64,000 nucleotides of DNA from Clavibacter michiganensis (GCF_016907085.1 NZ_JAFBBJ010000001.1:1426001-1490000); one strand, 5' to 3'; numbered from the stretch's first letter, positions 1-9,435 are shown. The notes: generated from the letters alone by a model not told the origin. Numbers and translations: made by a program.

Positions 1-65
1 CGGCCGTGAGCATCGCCGTGTGGCTCTGGATCCGCGTGGTCGAGCCCTCCCTGCAGCGCCTCTAG
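1..65 (+). CDS. C-terminal end of an unidentified protein (partial)
   Basis: The window opens inside a reading frame that closes at TAG 63-65. The last residues read AVSIAVWLWIRVVEPSLQRL, a hydrophobic stretch followed by a short basic tail, as at the end of an integral membrane protein. Only about 20 codons are visible, so no family can be named. It runs in the same direction as the permease that begins 133 bases later. Confidence 0.45.
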   Translation, partial: AVSIAVWLWIRVVEPSLQRL

Positions 66-198
66 CAGCCGTCCCCCGCCGCTGTCCCGCTGCCGCGCCG
101 CGTCTGGTGCGGATGCCCGGCCGAGGCCACACTGGGTGGCGTCGCCGGCTCCGGCGGCCTCGATCAGGCCCGCGCGGCCCCGACGGCAGGAGTCCTGC

Positions 199-1641
199 AT
201 GAGCACATCGAGCACGTCCCTCTGGGCGGCGCTCACGCGGCGGAAGCCCGTGGAGGCCATCGAGGCGGAGCCCGGCGCGGCGACGGAGGAGGGCGGCCTC
301 ACCCGCTCGCTCGGCCTGTGGCAGCTCACGGCGATCGGAGTCGGCGGGATCATCGGCACCGGCATCTTCACGCTCGCGGGCACCGTCGCGAACCAGACCG
401 CCGGGCCCGCCGTCCTCATCTCGTTCCTCATCGCGGGCATCGCGAGCGCCGCGGCCGCCCTCTCCTACGCGGAGTTCGCGGGCATGATCCCCAAGGCCGG
501 ATCCGCGTACACCTACGGCTACGCGGCGCTCGGCGAGATCGTCGGCTGGTTCATCGGCTGGGACCTGCTGCTGGAGTACACCGCCATCGTCGGCGTGGTC
601 GCCATCGGCGTCTCCGGCTACGCGGGCTTCCTCCTCGACCAGTTCGGCGTCGACCTCCCCGCGTGGATGCTCGGCGCGGCCGGCACGGGCGACGGCCACG
701 TGGTCGACCTCTTCGCCGTGATCCTCTGCCTCGGCACCGCCTTCGTCCTCACGCGCGGCATGAAGAGCGTCGGCCGGTTCGAGCTCTACCTCGTGGGCCT
801 CAAGGTGACGCTCGTGCTCGTGATCGTCGTCATCGGCTTCACGCAGATCACCGGCGCCAACTACCAGCCGTACTTCCCGTTCGGCGCGGCCGGCGTCTTC
901 ACGGGCGCCGCCACCGTCTTCTTCGCGGTCTTCGGCTACGACGCCATGAGCACCGCGGCCGAGGAGTCGAAGGACGCCACCAAGCACATGCCGAAGGCGA
1001 TCCTGCTGTCGCTCGGGATCGCGATGGTGCTCTACGTGCTCGCGACCATCGTGCTGACCGGCATGCAGAAGTACAGCGACATCAACCCGGAGAGCGGCTT
1101 CGCGACGGCGTTCGAGTCGGTGGGCCTGCCCGCGGTGGCCAACGTGGTGGCCGTCGGCGCGATCGTCAGCGTCGTCACCGTGATGCTCACGTTCATGCTC
1201 GGAGCCTCGCGCGTGTGGTTCTCGATGAGCCGCGACGGGCTGCTGCCGAAGTGGTTCGCCGTGACCGACCGGAAGCGCAACGTGCCGACGCGCGTGACGT
1301 GGATCATCGGCATCGGCTCGGCCCTGTTCGCGGGCTTCCTGCCCATCACCGTGGTGGCGGAGCTGACGAACATCGGGATCCTGCTGGCGTTCGTGGTGGT
1401 GTGCGCGGCCGTGATCGTGCTGCGCTACAAGCGCCCGGAGATCCCGCGGGCGTTCCGGCTGCCGGCCATGCCCGTGGTGCCGATCATCGGCATCGGCTTC
1501 TCGCTGTGGCTGGTCTCGTCGCTGCCGTGGGAGACGTGGGTGCGGTTCGCGGTGTGGCTCGTCATCGGCCTCGTGATCTACCTCACGTACTCGCGCCGCA
1601 ACTCGGTGCTCAGCCCGGACAGCCCGCGCAACCGGCGCTGA
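199..1641 (+). CDS. APC-superfamily amino acid permease
   Basis: A 480-residue integral membrane protein of the amino acid-polyamine-organocation superfamily, closest in look to the YfnA/cationic amino acid transporter group. The glycine motif GVGGIIGTGIF at residues 47-57 in the first membrane helix is the family's substrate-binding loop. About 12-13 hydrophobic segments follow, and the C-terminal tail is short and basic. The ATG at 199 is chosen because AGGAG lies 6 bases upstream; an in-frame upstream extension has no ribosome site. The substrate cannot be told from sequence. A strong bidirectional hairpin follows, so it is probably monocistronic. Confidence 0.88.
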   Translation: MSTSSTSLWAALTRRKPVEAIEAEPGAATEEGGLTRSLGLWQLTAIGVGGIIGTGIFTLAGTVANQTAGPAVLISFLIAGIASAAAALSYAEFAGMIPKAGSAYTYGYAALGEIVGWFIGWDLLLEYTAIVGVVAIGVSGYAGFLLDQFGVDLPAWMLGAAGTGDGHVVDLFAVILCLGTAFVLTRGMKSVGRFELYLVGLKVTLVLVIVVIGFTQITGANYQPYFPFGAAGVFTGAATVFFAVFGYDAMSTAAEESKDATKHMPKAILLSLGIAMVLYVLATIVLTGMQKYSDINPESGFATAFESVGLPAVANVVAVGAIVSVVTVMLTFMLGASRVWFSMSRDGLLPKWFAVTDRKRNVPTRVTWIIGIGSALFAGFLPITVVAELTNIGILLAFVVVCAAVIVLRYKRPEIPRAFRLPAMPVVPIIGIGFSLWLVSSLPWETWVRFAVWLVIGLVIYLTYSRRNSVLSPDSPRNRR

Positions 1642-1660
1642 CGACCGCCGGGACGACGAC

Positions 1661-1698
1661 AGGGGCGCCGCCCACCTCGCGAGGTGGGCGGCGCCCCT
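1661..1698. terminator. Bidirectional terminator hairpin
   Basis: A perfect 18-bp GC-rich inverted repeat with a 2-base centre lies between the convergent permease and ferritin-like genes. It has no T-tract, which is usual for high-GC actinobacterial terminators. It probably serves both strands. Confidence 0.8.
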
Positions 1699-1717
1699 GC
1701 TGCGTCGTACCTGCTGG

Positions 1718-2659
1718 CTAGTTCGCGCCGCTGGTGTTGATGCCGCCGTTGACGCCGTTGGGGTAGAACCCGCCCTTCGTCACGGCCTTGTTGTTCAGGT
1801 ACACGATGTTGAGGACCTGACCCGTGGTGCGGCTGAACGCGATGCCGTTCGCGTCGGTCGGCACGAGGTTCGCGCCGCCCGAGACCGTGATGCCCTGGTC
1901 GAGGTCCGTGGACCCGTCGAGGGAGTCGCGCGCGTTGGAGATCGCGTTGGTCGGGGCCGCGAGGCCCTTCGCGAACAGCGAGGTGCGGATGATGCCCGCG
2001 TGGTACGCCTCGACCGCGAGGATGCCGGCGGCCGCCTCGAGGTACGTCTTGTTCGTGATGAGCGGGGCCGCGCCCTTGTACGCGGTGACTCCGACGTCCT
2101 CGAACACGAACGACGCGAGCAGGAAGTTCTCGTCGCTCGCGAACGCGTCGAACTTCTCGCCCGGCTTGATGAGGCCGGCCGCCGTGGCCGCCGCGGAGAA
2201 CGCGTCGTCCAGGTTGATGGCGGGACGCGCGACCTTCGCCGAGCCGAGCGCCGAGCGCAGGAACTTCACGTGCGCCTTCTCGTCCTGGGCGATCTCGCGG
2301 GCGTACTCGCGGATGGCGCGGTCCTTGAACTGCACCTGGCGACCGCCCGTGACGCCGCCGGCCGTGCCGACGCCGGAGATGTCGTTCGGGACGAGGCCGT
2401 TGCCGGTGGACGCACGGAGGTAGAACTCCGCCTCGAGGTACTCGAGGTTGAGCGCGAAGTTGAGGACGGCGAGGTCGGTCGCCTGGCCGGAGTCGGCTTC
2501 GGCCTGGGCGTCGGCCGCCTGGGCTCCGGTGGCGGGGATGAGGGCCGCGGCGCCGACGCCGAGACCCGCGATGCCCGCGGCGCTGAAGAAGCGACGACGG
2601 TCGAGCGGCGACTGCGCGCTCCGGTCGATGGCCTGGGTGATGAACTTCTTGTCGAACAT
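1718..2659 (-). CDS. Tat-exported ferritin-like domain protein (desiccation/stress type)
   Basis: A 313-residue protein of the ferritin-like PF13668 type, related to desiccation-associated proteins. The N-terminus has a twin-arginine pattern (RRRFF at 21-25), a hydrophobic core and an Ala-x-Ala site near residue 48, so export of a folded, possibly metal-loaded protein is likely. Helical segments carry ferritin-like Glu/His positions: [24 protein letters not shown] and VEAYHAG. The start at 2659 has GGGAG upstream; further upstream extension is unsupported. The promoter region contains a GTTC-N16-GGTAT pattern that resembles actinobacterial general-stress sigma promoters. Metal binding is inferred from the fold, not demonstrated. 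Confidence 0.82.
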   Translation of the reverse strand: MFDKKFITQAIDRSAQSPLDRRRFFSAAGIAGLGVGAAALIPATGAQAADAQAEADSGQATDLAVLNFALNLEYLEAEFYLRASTGNGLVPNDISGVGTAGGVTGGRQVQFKDRAIREYAREIAQDEKAHVKFLRSALGSAKVARPAINLDDAFSAAATAAGLIKPGEKFDAFASDENFLLASFVFEDVGVTAYKGAAPLITNKTYLEAAAGILAVEAYHAGIIRTSLFAKGLAAPTNAISNARDSLDGSTDLDQGITVSGGANLVPTDANGIAFSRTTGQVLNIVYLNNKAVTKGGFYPNGVNGGINTSGAN

Positions 2660-2695
2660 GGATGAGCTCCCTTGATCGGCGCGTCCGTATCCCAG

Positions 2696-2720
2696 ATACC
2701 GAGCGCGTGGTGGTTCGAAC
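2696..2720 (-). promoter_or_regulatory. Possible general-stress (SigB/SigF-like) promoter of the ferritin-like gene
   Basis: On the minus strand GTTC (2720-2717) is followed by 16 bases and GGTAT (2700-2696), 36 bases before the start codon. This resembles the GTTT-N15/17-GGGTAT consensus of actinobacterial SigF/SigB, with one mismatch in the upstream box and a shortened downstream box. Confidence 0.3.
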
Positions 2721-2843
2721 GCTAAACGGGTGACAGGCATCCGAGAAGAGGCGCGATGCACTGTTTCGCCGGATGTCACGAACCCTTCGGAACGCGGCCC
2801 TCCGCGGATTGCCCCGGGAGTGCGCGGATCTGGGGGACCCGGA

Positions 2844-5477
2844 TCAGGTCGGGATGACCTTGAAGAGCACCTTGCGCGTGACCATGAACCAGATCGCCGC
2901 CAGCACGAGCGTGTGGACCACTGCTCCCTGCCAGGGATTCGCCCTGTCGAGGAACGGCAGGCTGCCGACGAGCAGCACGAAGAACACGTGGACGATGAAG
3001 ACGTAGAGGCTGGCGGATCCGAGCGGCGTGTAGAACCAGCCGAACGCGCGATCCACGGGCTTCCACACCCGGGTGAGGAACGTGTACGCCACCACGAGCA
3101 GGAGCGCCAGGTCGATCAGCCGCCCCGGCTGCAGGAACGTGCGCTGGTACATCGACTCGTACAGCGACGAGTAGAGGCCGTCGGGCACGCCCGGCAGCTG
3201 CACACCGAAGGTGTGGCCGGCCCAGAGCACGGCGAGCGCCCCGACGTACGCGACCAGCAGCATCGTCACGAGCACGCGGCCCACGCGGCCGGTGAGCGCG
3301 CGCGTGATCTGCTTCCGGTAGTAGCCGATCACCATGCCGTTGAGGAACGCGACCTGCCAGGTGAGCAGCGGGAAGACGTCCTCGAACATGGACGGCAGCA
3401 CGCGGATGTCGAACTGCGCGTTGAGGACGTACGCGGTCCAGCTGGCGATGAGCACGACCCACCACATCCGGCGGCGGAGCAGCCACACGATCGCGGGGAC
3501 GAGCAGGGTCAGCACCACGAACAGGCCCATGATGTTGAACACCCACGGGCCCATGCGCAGCAGCAGCAGGTCGCGGATCGCGTACCAGGGCGGCGGGTAG
3601 TCGAGCAGGCGCGCGCCGTTCGGGTAGAGGTCGTAGACCTGCCCGGTCGTGACCTTGCCGTCGGCGCCCGTGCCGCGGTCGGTGAACGTGGTGATCACGT
3701 CGGTGTTCAGGAACGGCACGAACGTGAGCGCGAAGACGATGACGACCACCGCGATCGCCACGATGTACTGCTTGAACGCGCGCCGGAGGATGGAGACCAG
3801 GGCCTTCATCTCGCCGAACTTCTTCACCGCCAGCGGGTAGACCATGCCGAGCACGAGGCCGGACAGCAGCACGAACATCTCGGCGCCCGTGATGGCGCCG
3901 ATGGCGTTGATGGTCACGTACGAGTACGGGCTCGCGACCTCGATGTGGGTGATGACCACGGCGACGATGGTCCAGCCGCGGAAGAGGTCGAGGCGGCGGT
4001 CGCGGGGCGAGTTCTCATCGGGGTAGCGCCAGCCGGGCTTGAGGCGGCCGATGGGGCCGGAGATCACGAACAGGAGGAGGAGCACGACCGCGCAGAGCAC
4101 GATCCAGCCCATCTGCTCGTCCTCCGGGGATCCCGGATCGCGGTACTGCGCGGTCGCGACGTTGGCGCGCTCCTGGTCGAAGACCTGCGTGACGGGGCCG
4201 AGGGTCGCGGTCGCCGGATCCAGGTGCGCGCGCAGGGCGGACGCGACCGTGGTGTCGCCCGTGGCCCGCCAGTCGATGACGGCGCCCTGGGCCTCGGCCT
4301 CGGTGCGCTGGAGCTCGCGCCACACGACCATGCCGATGCCCGGGTGCGCGGAGCGGATGTCGGCGGAGAGCACCTGGTCCCACCACGCGCTCTTGATGTC
4401 GATCTCGCTCGCCCCGTCGGTGCGGGCCGGGTCGTAGAGCGCGCCCGTCTCGATGACGGCCGGCTTGCCGGTGCCCTCGATCCACTCGGCCGCGAAGTCG
4501 CGGCCCGCGCCGGCCTGGTCGGAGTAGCCGTAGGCACCGGCGAGCTCGCGGGAGAACTTGTCCTGCTCGGGCACGACGTTCTCGCCGAACTCCTGCTGCG
4601 GGATCACCTCGGTGCCGAGGTAGTCCTCCGTGGGCTCCCCGATGGTGAAGTCCTGCTCGGTGCCGAAGTGGGACGCGGAGAGGCCCACCCAGTCGACGGC
4701 GTCGTCGCCCGGGTAGTACGGCCGGTACGCGTCGTCGTCCACGTCGACGCGGCCGTTGCCGTCGGTGTCGAGCTCGGCGATGGAGCGGGCGGCGGATCCC
4801 TGCGTGAGGCCGTCGGCGGATCCGAACGGGTAGCCGGCCGCGTAGGCGGGCGACCACACGGTGACGGCGCCCGCGTCGGACGCGTGCACGGCGTCGGCGA
4901 CCTGGCGGAAGGCGGCGATGTACGCGGTCGGCTGCTGGCCCCAGGGGGTCCACGAGCCGTTCATCTCGGGCGCGAACCGCACGAGCGCGCGGGAGTCGTA
5001 GCGCTCGCGGAGCGCCTCGAGCCGGCCCGTGAGCGCGGTCGCGTCCGCCGCCGTCAGCTCGGCGAGCGGCTTCGTCGGCTCGAGCGTGAGGAAGAGGAGC
5101 GATCCCTGCTGCGCGGCCTGCTGCGCGAACTGGTCGAGGTAGGTGACGTCGTCGGATCCGAGGGGGTAGCGCACCGACTGGCCGAGCACGGCGGGGGTCG
5201 CCCCGAGGCGGTCGGCGTAGCTCTGCGCGTCGTCGGCGGTCCAGTCGATGATGCCGCCGAACCAGGGCGCGGCGGGCGCCCGGGTGAGGTCGACCTCGTC
5301 CGCCGGTGCCGCGGGCGCGGCGGCCTGCGGCGCGGCCGCCTGCGGTGCGGCCGGTGCGGCGAGCGCCGCGGTCGCGGGGACGACCGCGATCGCGAGCGCC
5401 ACCATGGCCGCGGCCCAGCCGCCGATCCCCCTCCGCGTGCGCCCGCCCCCGCGTGCCCGCATCCCCCCGCCGCGCAT
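2844..5477 (-). CDS. GH26-like glycosidase fused to an OpgC-type membrane acyltransferase
   Basis: An 877-residue two-part membrane protein. Residues 1-40 form a signal/anchor; residues 70-410 resemble GH26 beta-mannanase-type hydrolases, with [14 protein letters not shown] (putative acid/base E171), [13 protein letters not shown] and KPAVIETG (putative nucleophile E343). A membrane helix at 457-473 precedes an OpgC-like domain (about 490-877) with [16 protein letters not shown] and roughly ten hydrophobic segments; OpgC proteins transfer succinyl groups to glucans. The likely role is trimming and acyl-decorating the polysaccharide made by the upstream synthase. It is the last gene of the operon: its ATG (5477) shares one base with the TGA of the RsbW-like gene (TGATG). 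An alternative ATG lies at 5462. The glycan substrate is unknown. Confidence 0.82.
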   Translation of the reverse strand: MRGGGMRARGGGRTRRGIGGWAAAMVALAIAVVPATAALAAPAAPQAAAPQAAAPAAPADEVDLTRAPAAPWFGGIIDWTADDAQSYADRLGATPAVLGQSVRYPLGSDDVTYLDQFAQQAAQQGSLLFLTLEPTKPLAELTAADATALTGRLEALRERYDSRALVRFAPEMNGSWTPWGQQPTAYIAAFRQVADAVHASDAGAVTVWSPAYAAGYPFGSADGLTQGSAARSIAELDTDGNGRVDVDDDAYRPYYPGDDAVDWVGLSASHFGTEQDFTIGEPTEDYLGTEVIPQQEFGENVVPEQDKFSRELAGAYGYSDQAGAGRDFAAEWIEGTGKPAVIETGALYDPARTDGASEIDIKSAWWDQVLSADIRSAHPGIGMVVWRELQRTEAEAQGAVIDWRATGDTTVASALRAHLDPATATLGPVTQVFDQERANVATAQYRDPGSPEDEQMGWIVLCAVVLLLLFVISGPIGRLKPGWRYPDENSPRDRRLDLFRGWTIVAVVITHIEVASPYSYVTINAIGAITGAEMFVLLSGLVLGMVYPLAVKKFGEMKALVSILRRAFKQYIVAIAVVVIVFALTFVPFLNTDVITTFTDRGTGADGKVTTGQVYDLYPNGARLLDYPPPWYAIRDLLLLRMGPWVFNIMGLFVVLTLLVPAIVWLLRRRMWWVVLIASWTAYVLNAQFDIRVLPSMFEDVFPLLTWQVAFLNGMVIGYYRKQITRALTGRVGRVLVTMLLVAYVGALAVLWAGHTFGVQLPGVPDGLYSSLYESMYQRTFLQPGRLIDLALLLVVAYTFLTRVWKPVDRAFGWFYTPLGSASLYVFIVHVFFVLLVGSLPFLDRANPWQGAVVHTLVLAAIWFMVTRKVLFKVIPT

Positions 5478-5926
5478 CAGCCGCGCAGCCTGACCAGCCG
5501 CCAGCGGTTGCTGCCGTCGGTGCGCTCGTAGGTGAGGTCGTCGAGGACCGCCTGCGCGAGCGCCAGCCCGCGGCCGCTCTCGCTGAGGTCGTCGGGCATG
5601 GACACGCGCGTGAGGTCGACGACGGCGGGCTGGCCGTCGTCCTCGAACAGGGCGACGATGCGGTCGTGCTGGCAGATCACGGTCATGGTGAACGTCACGG
5701 GGTAGCCCGCGCGCTCCCCCACCGCGACGCCGTGCTCGACCACGTTGCCCGCGATCTCCACCACGGCCGTCTCGAACAGCATGCGCTCGGTGTCGCTCAC
5801 GTCGTACGCCTGGTCCCACACCGCGGCGATCACCGCGTGCACGGCGGCGAGGCTCTCGTCGACGGCCGGGAGCGTGACGTTGGCCCGCACCGGGGGCGCG
5901 TGGTGCGTCATGCCCTCATCGGTCAC
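5477..5926 (-). CDS. RsbW/SpoIIAB-like anti-sigma-type serine kinase (GHKL ATPase)
   Basis: A 149-residue cytosolic GHKL ATPase. It shows the N box (EIAGNVVEHG, N61), the G1 box (DDGQP, 96-100) and the G2 box (SGRGLAL, 117-123), as in RsbW, SpoIIAB and stand-alone HATPase_c_2 proteins. Such proteins phosphorylate a STAS partner and bind either it or a target such as a sigma factor. The STAS partner is the gene immediately upstream, which this one overlaps by 11 bases. The GTG at 5926 is preferred because GAGGG lies 8 bases upstream; ATG 5911 is the alternative. No sigma factor is encoded nearby, so the output may be something other than transcription. Confidence 0.83.
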   Translation of the reverse strand: MTDEGMTHHAPPVRANVTLPAVDESLAAVHAVIAAVWDQAYDVSDTERMLFETAVVEIAGNVVEHGVAVGERAGYPVTFTMTVICQHDRIVALFEDDGQPAVVDLTRVSMPDDLSESGRGLALAQAVLDDLTYERTDGSNRWRLVRLRG

Positions 5927-6254
5927 GGAACACGCCCTCGGGCGAGTCGTGCACCGTCAGCACGCGGTTGAGGTTCGTGAGCTCCAGCACGGCCTTGACC
6001 TGCGCGTTAGGGCGGGCGAGGCGGAGGTCGCCGCCGGCCTGGCGGGCGCGCTTGAGCCCCGAGACGAGGGCGCCGAGGCCGGAGGAGTCCATGAAGTCGG
6101 TGCTGCCGAGGTCCACCACGACGAAGGCCCGTCCGCCGTCGATGACCTCGGTGATGATGGCGGTGAGCTGCCGGGCGGAGACCATGTTGAGGCGGCCGGT
6201 CGGCATGACGACGCTCACGTGCGTGCCCTGCTCGTTGACTGCGATGTCGATCAT
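5916..6254 (-). CDS. STAS-domain anti-sigma factor antagonist
   Basis: A 112-residue single STAS domain. The segment TDFMDSSGLGAL (residues 52-63) is the canonical phosphorylation loop; S57 or S58 corresponds to the serine phosphorylated in SpoIIAA/RsbV. It should be phosphorylated by the RsbW-like kinase encoded next and dephosphorylated by the PP2C phosphatase at the head of the operon. Its ATG overlaps the TGA of the glycosyltransferase gene (ATGA), so the two products should be made in step. A role in controlling the synthase, directly or through the kinase, is inferred from this arrangement only. Confidence 0.88.
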   Translation of the reverse strand: MIDIAVNEQGTHVSVVMPTGRLNMVSARQLTAIITEVIDGGRAFVVVDLGSTDFMDSSGLGALVSGLKRARQAGGDLRLARPNAQVKAVLELTNLNRVLTVHDSPEGVFRDR

Positions 6255-8242
6255 GCGTCCTCCTTGGCCGGCGTGAAGCCCCGGTAGCGGGCCGCACGGA
6301 TGATGATGCTGAAGATCGCCAGGTCGAAGACGACCCAGGCGAGGTTGGTGAACGTGCCGAGCGGCGTCGCCTGCCCGATCGCGAGGCGCAGCAGGCCGAT
6401 CGCGGACGCGACGATGAGCGCGCCGATCACGTAGAGCTGCGGCTTCACGAGGTCCCACCGCGGCTTCCCGCTCTCGGCGCGGACCTTCGGGGTCACGGCG
6501 AAGTCGAGGGGCCGGCGGAAGAAGACGTTGCCCACCGCGGTGGTGACCGACGAGATCCACACCGGGAAGAGCGCGAGCGAGTACTGCTGGCCGCGCCAGG
6601 TGCGCTTGCCGCGGCCGACCACCGCGAACAGCAGCTGGTTGACGAGGAGGAACGGGATCAGGCGGCTGAAGAAGTCCGTCGACAGGGCCTGCACCGGGAG
6701 CACGCCGAAGACGAGGTAGATGATGGGCGCGGCCACGTACACGACCGCCGTGAACCCGGAGAAGTAGCTCCACATGGTGGCGAAGTACATGAGGCGCTGC
6801 GGGATCGAGAGCGCCTTCTGCAGCAGCGGGTTCTCGCGGAAGAACACCTGGATCGTGCCCTGCGCCCAGCGCAGCCGCTGGGTGAGCATGGTCGGCAGGT
6901 CTTCCGGGGCGAGCCCGAAGGCGAGGACCTCGTCGTGGTACGCCGACTTCCAGCCGAGCCCGTGCAGGCGCATGCAGGTGGCCATGTCCTCGGTGACCGA
7001 GATGGTGGCCAGCGGCATGATCGACTGCGCGTCGTCGTCGCGGTGCACGTCGATGTCGCGGACGATCGCGCGGACGGCGTCGAGCGCCCCGAGCGGCGAC
7101 CAGTCGCGCTCCGACAGGCGGGCCATGGCGGTCTCGTCGACGAGGGACACGGCGTCGCGCGCGGCGGAGTGCCGTCCGGACAGCGCGGCGATCTCGGCGA
7201 GGTCGGCGTGGAGGGCGGCCATGTCGTCCTGCACCATGCGCGCGGCGATGGAGTCGACGCGCTTCTGGAATCGGTAGGTCACGTCCGCCAGCGCCTGGCC
7301 GCGGCGGAGCTCGGCGCGGGCGCGGCGCACGTCGTAGGCGACGTCGTCGAGCGCCTTGCGGAGCTCCAGCTGGTCGGGCTCGAGCTCCTCGCGCGCCTTG
7401 TCGATCACGTCGCCCGCGGTCCGCAGCGCGCGGAACACGGTGATCTCGATGTCCGTCACGTACCGCGAGACGCCGAGGAGCATGAGGGCCTCGCGGCGGA
7501 GGATCGCGTTGGACCCGCAGAAGAACGCCGCGTTCCAGCCGTCCTTGCCCTGCTGGATGGGGCCGTAGAACAGCGGCGCCTGGCTGCCGAGCGGATCCGA
7601 GTCCGGCACGTTCACGAACACCTGCGGCGTCTGCACGATCGCCATGCGCCGGTCGTCGAAGTAGCCGAGCGTCTTGTCGAGGATCTCGGGCACCGGCACC
7701 TGGTCGGCGTCGAGGATGAGCATGAACTCGCCCTCGGTGGTGAGCAGCGCGTTGTTGAGGTTGCCGGCCTTGGCGTGGCGGGCGCGGCCCGACCAGTCGG
7801 CCGAGCGGGTGATCCAGCCGATGCCCTCGGCCTCGGCGAGGTCGCGGAGCTCGGTGCGGTTGCCGTCGTCGAGCACCCACGTCTTGTGCGGGTACGTGAT
7901 GCGCTGGGCGGCGCGCGCGGTCTCCATCACGAGGTCGAGCGGCTCGTTGTACGTGGCGATGAACACGTCGACCGTGAGGCCCGGCTGCGGCGCGGGCGGC
8001 TTCGGCCGGTCGCGGGCGCGCCACATCGTGAGCCCGAACAGCAGCGAGTCGATGAGGCTGTAGGTCTCCGCGAGCACGAGCGGGATCGCGATCCAGAGCG
8101 CCTCGGGGTTCACCGAGAACAGCAGCCGCCAGACGATGTAGTTGAGGCCGAGGATCGCCGTCACCACCGCGAGGAGGCGGATGAACGCGAAGCGCAGCGG
8201 CGACCGGCCCGTGGTCGGAGCGCGGTGCGACGAGCGGCTCAC
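6251..8242 (-). CDS. Cellulose-synthase-like family 2 glycosyltransferase with a large insertion
   Basis: A 663-residue processive beta-glycosyltransferase of the BcsA/CelA type. Two N-terminal membrane helices (about 18-60) are followed by the catalytic GT2 domain with VLDDGN (123-128), DAD (178-180), TED (417-419) and QRLRW (455-459), then a membrane bundle to the C-terminus. FFCGSNAILRR precedes the usual acceptor region. Between LGVSR and the TED motif lie about 150 extra, charged, helical residues (about 258-412); BcsA has only a short loop there. No PilZ domain follows. The start is GTG 8242, overlapping the phosphatase TGA (GTGA). The product is probably a beta-linked glucan or mannan; the sugar cannot be read from sequence. 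Confidence 0.87.
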   Translation of the reverse strand: MSRSSHRAPTTGRSPLRFAFIRLLAVVTAILGLNYIVWRLLFSVNPEALWIAIPLVLAETYSLIDSLLFGLTMWRARDRPKPPAPQPGLTVDVFIATYNEPLDLVMETARAAQRITYPHKTWVLDDGNRTELRDLAEAEGIGWITRSADWSGRARHAKAGNLNNALLTTEGEFMLILDADQVPVPEILDKTLGYFDDRRMAIVQTPQVFVNVPDSDPLGSQAPLFYGPIQQGKDGWNAAFFCGSNAILRREALMLLGVSRYVTDIEITVFRALRTAGDVIDKAREELEPDQLELRKALDDVAYDVRRARAELRRGQALADVTYRFQKRVDSIAARMVQDDMAALHADLAEIAALSGRHSAARDAVSLVDETAMARLSERDWSPLGALDAVRAIVRDIDVHRDDDAQSIMPLATISVTEDMATCMRLHGLGWKSAYHDEVLAFGLAPEDLPTMLTQRLRWAQGTIQVFFRENPLLQKALSIPQRLMYFATMWSYFSGFTAVVYVAAPIIYLVFGVLPVQALSTDFFSRLIPFLLVNQLLFAVVGRGKRTWRGQQYSLALFPVWISSVTTAVGNVFFRRPLDFAVTPKVRAESGKPRWDLVKPQLYVIGALIVASAIGLLRLAIGQATPLGTFTNLAWVVFDLAIFSIIIRAARYRGFTPAKEDA

Positions 8243-9435
8243 GCGCGGCTCACGGCGAGGACGCTCACGTCGTCGAGCGGCGTGCCGACGGAGGCGAGGG
8301 CGCGGACCCGCTCGACGAGCGCGTGCACGCCGCCGGCCTCGGTCACCAGGCGGCCGATGGCCGCGAACGCGGGGTCACTGCCGCCGAACATGTCGAAGAG
8401 CCCGTCGCTGAAGGTGACGAAGGTGTCGCCGTGCCCGAGCACCGCGTGGCGCTCCTCCCAACGGTGGTCGGGGTCGATGCCGACGGGCAGGTCGCTCGTG
8501 TCGAGGTGGGTGACGCGGCCGTCGCGGTGGACGAGGATGGTCAGCCCGTGCCCGGCGTCGGCGTAGCGGAGGAGGCCGGACGCCTGGTCGAGGTGCCCGT
8601 GCTGCAGCGTGACGAACGCACCCGTGCGGTCGAGGTCCGCCTCGAGCGAGCGCGCCGCGTCGGTGACCATGAGGCCCGTGTCCTCGAGGACGCCCGCTCC
8701 GTAGCGGTCGGCGGTGCTCGCGATGCCGCGCAGCACGGCGCGGACCGTGGCGGTGAGGATGGCGGCGCCGGTGCCCTTCCCCATCACGTCGGCGATGGAG
8801 AAGCGGAGGCCGGACGGGGTGCGCTCGTAGTCGTAGAAGTCGCCTCCCACGACGTGCGCGGGCACGCACACGGCGGCGATGTCGTAGCCGGGGATCTCGA
8901 CCTCGGCGGCCGGCAGCAGCGCCGACTGCACCGCCTGGGCGCGGTCCATCTCCGCGCTCGCGAGGAGCTCGCGCTGCGCCCAGTCGGCGAGCTCGGCGAA
9001 GAGCGCGAGCTGGCCGGCGTCGAGGGCGCGCGGCTCGAAGTCGTACAGGCAGAACGTGCCGATGACGAGGCCCTCGGCGTCCCGCAGGGGGTGACCGGCG
9101 TAGAAGCGGATGCGCGGCTCACCCACCACGGTGGGCAGGTGCCGGAACACGGGATGCGCCTGGGCGTCCTCGACGACGAGCACGCGCTCCTCGCGCACGG
9201 TGGTGTCGCAGAAGTTGTTGACGATCGGCGTCTCGGACACGTCGGCGCCGGAGCACGACGCGAACCACATGCGGTCGTGGTCGGCGATGCCGATGGTCGA
9301 GAGCGGGACGGCGAAGGCCGTGCGGGCGATGCGCGTGACGCGGTCGAATCGCTCCTCGCGCGGGCCGTCGAGCAGCCCCAGGGCCTCGACAGCGCGCTGC
9401 GCCGCGGTCACCCGCGCGTCCTCGATCAGAGTCAT
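8239..9435 (-). CDS. GAF-domain PP2C (SpoIIE-type) serine phosphatase
   Basis: A 398-residue protein: an N-terminal GAF sensor (about 15-160) and a SpoIIE/RsbU-type PP2C phosphatase (about 175-398). Metal-binding phosphatase motifs are present: GGDFYD (197-202), DVMGKG (216-221), ADAGHG and FSDGLFD. It should dephosphorylate the STAS protein encoded two genes downstream and so release the partner switch in response to a ligand or redox signal at the GAF domain. GAF-domain residues such as NNFC and AQAHPVF match the small-molecule-sensing GAF subgroup. ATG 9435 is used because a GAGGGGGCGGGG purine tract precedes it. First gene of the operon. Confidence 0.87.
   Translation of the reverse strand: MTLIEDARVTAAQRAVEALGLLDGPREERFDRVTRIARTAFAVPLSTIGIADHDRMWFASCSGADVSETPIVNNFCDTTVREERVLVVEDAQAHPVFRHLPTVVGEPRIRFYAGHPLRDAEGLVIGTFCLYDFEPRALDAGQLALFAELADWAQRELLASAEMDRAQAVQSALLPAAEVEIPGYDIAAVCVPAHVVGGDFYDYERTPSGLRFSIADVMGKGTGAAILTATVRAVLRGIASTADRYGAGVLEDTGLMVTDAARSLEADLDRTGAFVTLQHGHLDQASGLLRYADAGHGLTILVHRDGRVTHLDTSDLPVGIDPDHRWEERHAVLGHGDTFVTFSDGLFDMFGGSDPAFAAIGRLVTEAGGVHALVERVRALASVGTPLDDVSVLAVSRA

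Noticed and set aside
2730..5531. Very long open frame on the plus strand opposite the GH26-OpgC gene
   Set aside because: It is an Arg/His/Glu/Asp-rich antisense shadow typical of high-GC DNA; no domains, while the opposite strand encodes clear families.
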